This document shows, piece by piece, positions 5,611 to 7,176 of a stretch of 7,176 nt of DNA. The notes under the pieces are model-generated. The model searched no databases. It worked only from the letters and a program-made list of their open reading frames with translations, and was not told the origin of the DNA. The first letter of the stretch is position 1. Every line of letters begins with the position of its first letter. Made by a program: the position numbers and the translations under genes. The DNA lies in the NCBI GenBank assembly GCA_023428465.1, contig JAEYXM010000170.1, positions 1 to 7,176 of the forward strand, read 5' to 3'. Source of the DNA: Actinomycetes bacterium (GTDB taxonomy: Bacteria; Actinomycetota; Actinomycetes; Actinomycetales; Cellulomonadaceae).

Positions 5611-7176
5611 CCGCCGTCGTGACCTCTGCGCACACGCCGAGGAACGCACCGAGCTCCGCCAGTGCATCCGGAACCGCCGGCAGGTAGTCCGTCAGGCCCG
5701 GTGACCGCACGACGACGGCGCGCCACTGCGCCCGGGAGATCGCCACGTTGAGGCGGTTGCGGTCGAGCAGGAACTCCATGCCGCGCGGCACGTCCTCCGG
5801 TGACGACGCGGCCATCGTCACGATGACGACGACGGCCTGCTGCCCCTGGAACCGGTCGACCGTGCCCACCCGAACCCCGGCCAGGCCCGCGGCGTCGAGG
5901 GCGCGGCGCACCTGCCACACCTGCGCGTTGTAGGGCGCGACAACGACGACGTCCTCGGCCACGAGGGCACGTTCGGGCTGGTCAGCGGCCGGGTCGTGCC
6001 AGGTGCGGCCGAGCACGCCGCGCACCTGCGCCACGACGGCGTCGGCCTCCTGCGCCGAGGCCACCGCGTTGGCGTGGTGCGGGACGAGCACGCAGCCGAC
6101 GCCGGGCGGGACCCCGTCGAGCGATCGTGCCGCCGCGGCGGGGACGGAGCTCAGCCGGCGCTCGTAGGACAGGCGGGACACGACCTCGCACAGTGCGGGG
6201 TGCATGCGCCACGTGTGCGCGAGGAAGTAGCCGAGCTCCGGCGGGAGGGTGCGGTGCCCGTCGGTGAGCCAGCCGAGTGCGGACCGGTCCACGGGCTCCG
6301 GGTGGCTGCCCTGCGTGACCTGCGGGAGCTGCTGCGGGTCACCGAGCAGCAGGAGCGCGCGCCCCGCGACGGACACCGCGACGGTGTCGGCGAGCGCGAA
6401 CTGCCCGGCCTCGTCGACGACCACGAGGTCCAGCGACCCGGGCGTCACGCGCGCCGGGTGCGCGAGGTCCCACGCCGTGCCCCCGACGACGTAGCCGCCC
6501 GGCTGGTTCGCCTGGAACGCGGCGAGCTTGTCCGCGGCGACCTGCTGCCACGGCGGTGCGGCGGGCGGGGTCGTGGTCGCTCCCTTGGCGGCGGAGCCCC
6601 GCGCCTCGTTGGGCTTCTTCGCGATGCGGTCCGGTGCGACCCCGCAGGCCGCGACCTCACGGAGCATGTTCTCGATGACGGCGTGCGACTGCGCGACGAC
6701 GCCGATCCGCCAGCCACGCTCCACGAGCGCGGCGATGACGCGGGCGCCGGTGTACGTCTTGCCCGTGCCCGGCGGGCCTTGGACCGCGAGGCAGCGGCCA
6801 CCCGTCCCCGCGGGCGCGCCGGTCATCGCGACGAGGGCCGTGGTGATCGCCGCGGCGTCGTCGCCGGGCGGCAGGGTGCCGCCGGGGGTCGCGGGGGGTC
6901 GACGGCGCAGGACGTCCAGGCCGGGCTGGTCGGGTAGTGGCTGGTCGGGTCGTGGGTGGCGGGCGTCCTCGCCCGCGTCGAGCAGGTCGGCGACCGTGCG
7001 CGCGAGGCCGCGGACCGCCTCGGTGATGGTCTCGGCGTCGGGCGGGCGGCCCGGGGCGAGCGCCATCGGCAGCTCGGAGTGCCCGGCGAACCCCTGCTGG
7101 GTGCGTTCGGCCACGACGACGACGTCGCGCGCCGTCGGGCCGTCGACGTCGGCCTCGAGCCGCAGGATCGTGACGC
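5606..7176 (-). CDS. Superfamily 1 (UPF1-like) helicase, C-terminal part; probable RecB-like nuclease-helicase
   Basis: C-terminal 522 residues of an SF1 helicase; the frame stays open to the right edge, so the start lies outside. Walker A GPPGTGKT is encoded at 6755-6778. Further along come the motif Ia-like VVAQSHAVIENML, the DEAD-like Walker B VVVDEAGQF, motif III LLLLGDPQQLPQV, the motif IV-like VVVVAPYNAQV, motif V VGTVDRFQGQQ and motif VI RNRLNVAISRAQWR. This is a complete, apparently active UPF1/DNA2-like motor. The residues before Walker A are Pro- and Asp-rich linker, and the frame continues upstream, which fits large actinobacterial TM0106-family proteins that fuse an N-terminal RecB-like nuclease to such a helicase; that nuclease part is not visible and is inferred. 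Likely roles are DNA or RNA unwinding in repair or, less likely, defence. The gene converges on the 5235-5534 gene, with 71 bp between the stops filled by an inverted repeat. Confidence 0.9.
   Translation of the reverse strand, partial: VTILRLEADVDGPTARDVVVVAERTQQGFAGHSELPMALAPGRPPDAETITEAVRGLARTVADLLDAGEDARHPRPDQPLPDQPGLDVLRRRPPATPGGTLPPGDDAAAITTALVAMTGAPAGTGGRCLAVQGPPGTGKTYTGARVIAALVERGWRIGVVAQSHAVIENMLREVAACGVAPDRIAKKPNEARGSAAKGATTTPPAAPPWQQVAADKLAAFQANQPGGYVVGGTAWDLAHPARVTPGSLDLVVVDEAGQFALADTVAVSVAGRALLLLGDPQQLPQVTQGSHPEPVDRSALGWLTDGHRTLPPELGYFLAHTWRMHPALCEVVSRLSYERRLSSVPAAAARSLDGVPPGVGCVLVPHHANAVASAQEADAVVAQVRGVLGRTWHDPAADQPERALVAEDVVVVAPYNAQVWQVRRALDAAGLAGVRVGTVDRFQGQQAVVVIVTMAASSPEDVPRGMEFLLDRNRLNVAISRAQWRAVVVRSPGLTDYLPAVPDALAELGAFLGVCAEVTTAG

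Noticed and set aside
4797..5918. 373-codon minus-strand extension of the Rv0909-like gene
   Set aside because: The upstream part runs antisense through the 5235-5534 gene and is low complexity; the family start MGLDDL and its ribosome site fix the start at 4982.
5996..6937. 313-codon plus-strand frame opposite the helicase
   Set aside because: Arg/Gly/Val/Asp-rich shadow of the helicase gene, whose SF1 motifs are complete on the minus strand.
1..7176. CRISPR arrays, tRNA/rRNA genes, insertion sequences or phage genes
   Set aside because: No direct-repeat arrays, cloverleaf-like segments, transposase or integrase motifs were seen on either strand.

Overview
The window comes from a very GC-rich bacterium, clearly over 70% G+C by eye, with G or C at nearly every third codon position and long spurious open frames on the antisense strand. 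Gene content points to an actinobacterium: a DUF2993 (LmeA-like) envelope protein, a MetP/MetS-type transporter pair, an Rv0909-like small protein, a TM0106-type helicase, and two genes with a TAnnnT box directly before the start codon and no Shine-Dalgarno site. The style suits Micrococcales such as Cellulomonadaceae, but that placement is inference.

Layout. Positions 1-1371 (+) hold the 3' part of sbcC, the ATPase subunit of the SbcCD nuclease. A 43-bp gap with a likely leaderless promoter leads to a DUF2993 membrane-anchored protein (1415-2095, +). Next is a two-gene operon: a sodium-coupled amino-acid transporter (2202-3776, +) overlapping by 4 bp a 41-residue one-helix subunit (3773-3898, +), resembling the methionine/alanine importer MetPS. 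A 21-bp palindrome at the metS stop codon separates it from deoD (3941-4717, +), a hexameric-type purine nucleoside phosphorylase with an unusual Arg-rich insertion. A perfect 17-bp hairpin at 4740-4779 ends deoD and the convergent small gene at 4797-4982 (-), which matches the Rv0909/MT0933 'antitoxin' family but has no toxin beside it. A 252-bp divergent spacer follows, then an unrecognised 99-residue protein (5235-5534, +). A long inverted repeat (5530-5610) contains its stop codon in one arm and, in the other, the stop codon of the last gene: a superfamily 1 helicase (5606-7176, -) that runs off the right edge and is probably the C-terminal part of a RecB-like nuclease-helicase.

Working together. 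Only metP-metS is a convincing operon. The two flanking partial genes both encode DNA-processing enzymes (SbcC and an SF1 helicase) but are separated by unrelated metabolic genes and lie on opposite strands. I do not see a coherent new defence or mobile system. The features most worth checking are the DeoD insertion, the inverted repeat with paired stop codons, the palindrome between metS and deoD, and the orphan small genes at 4797-5534.
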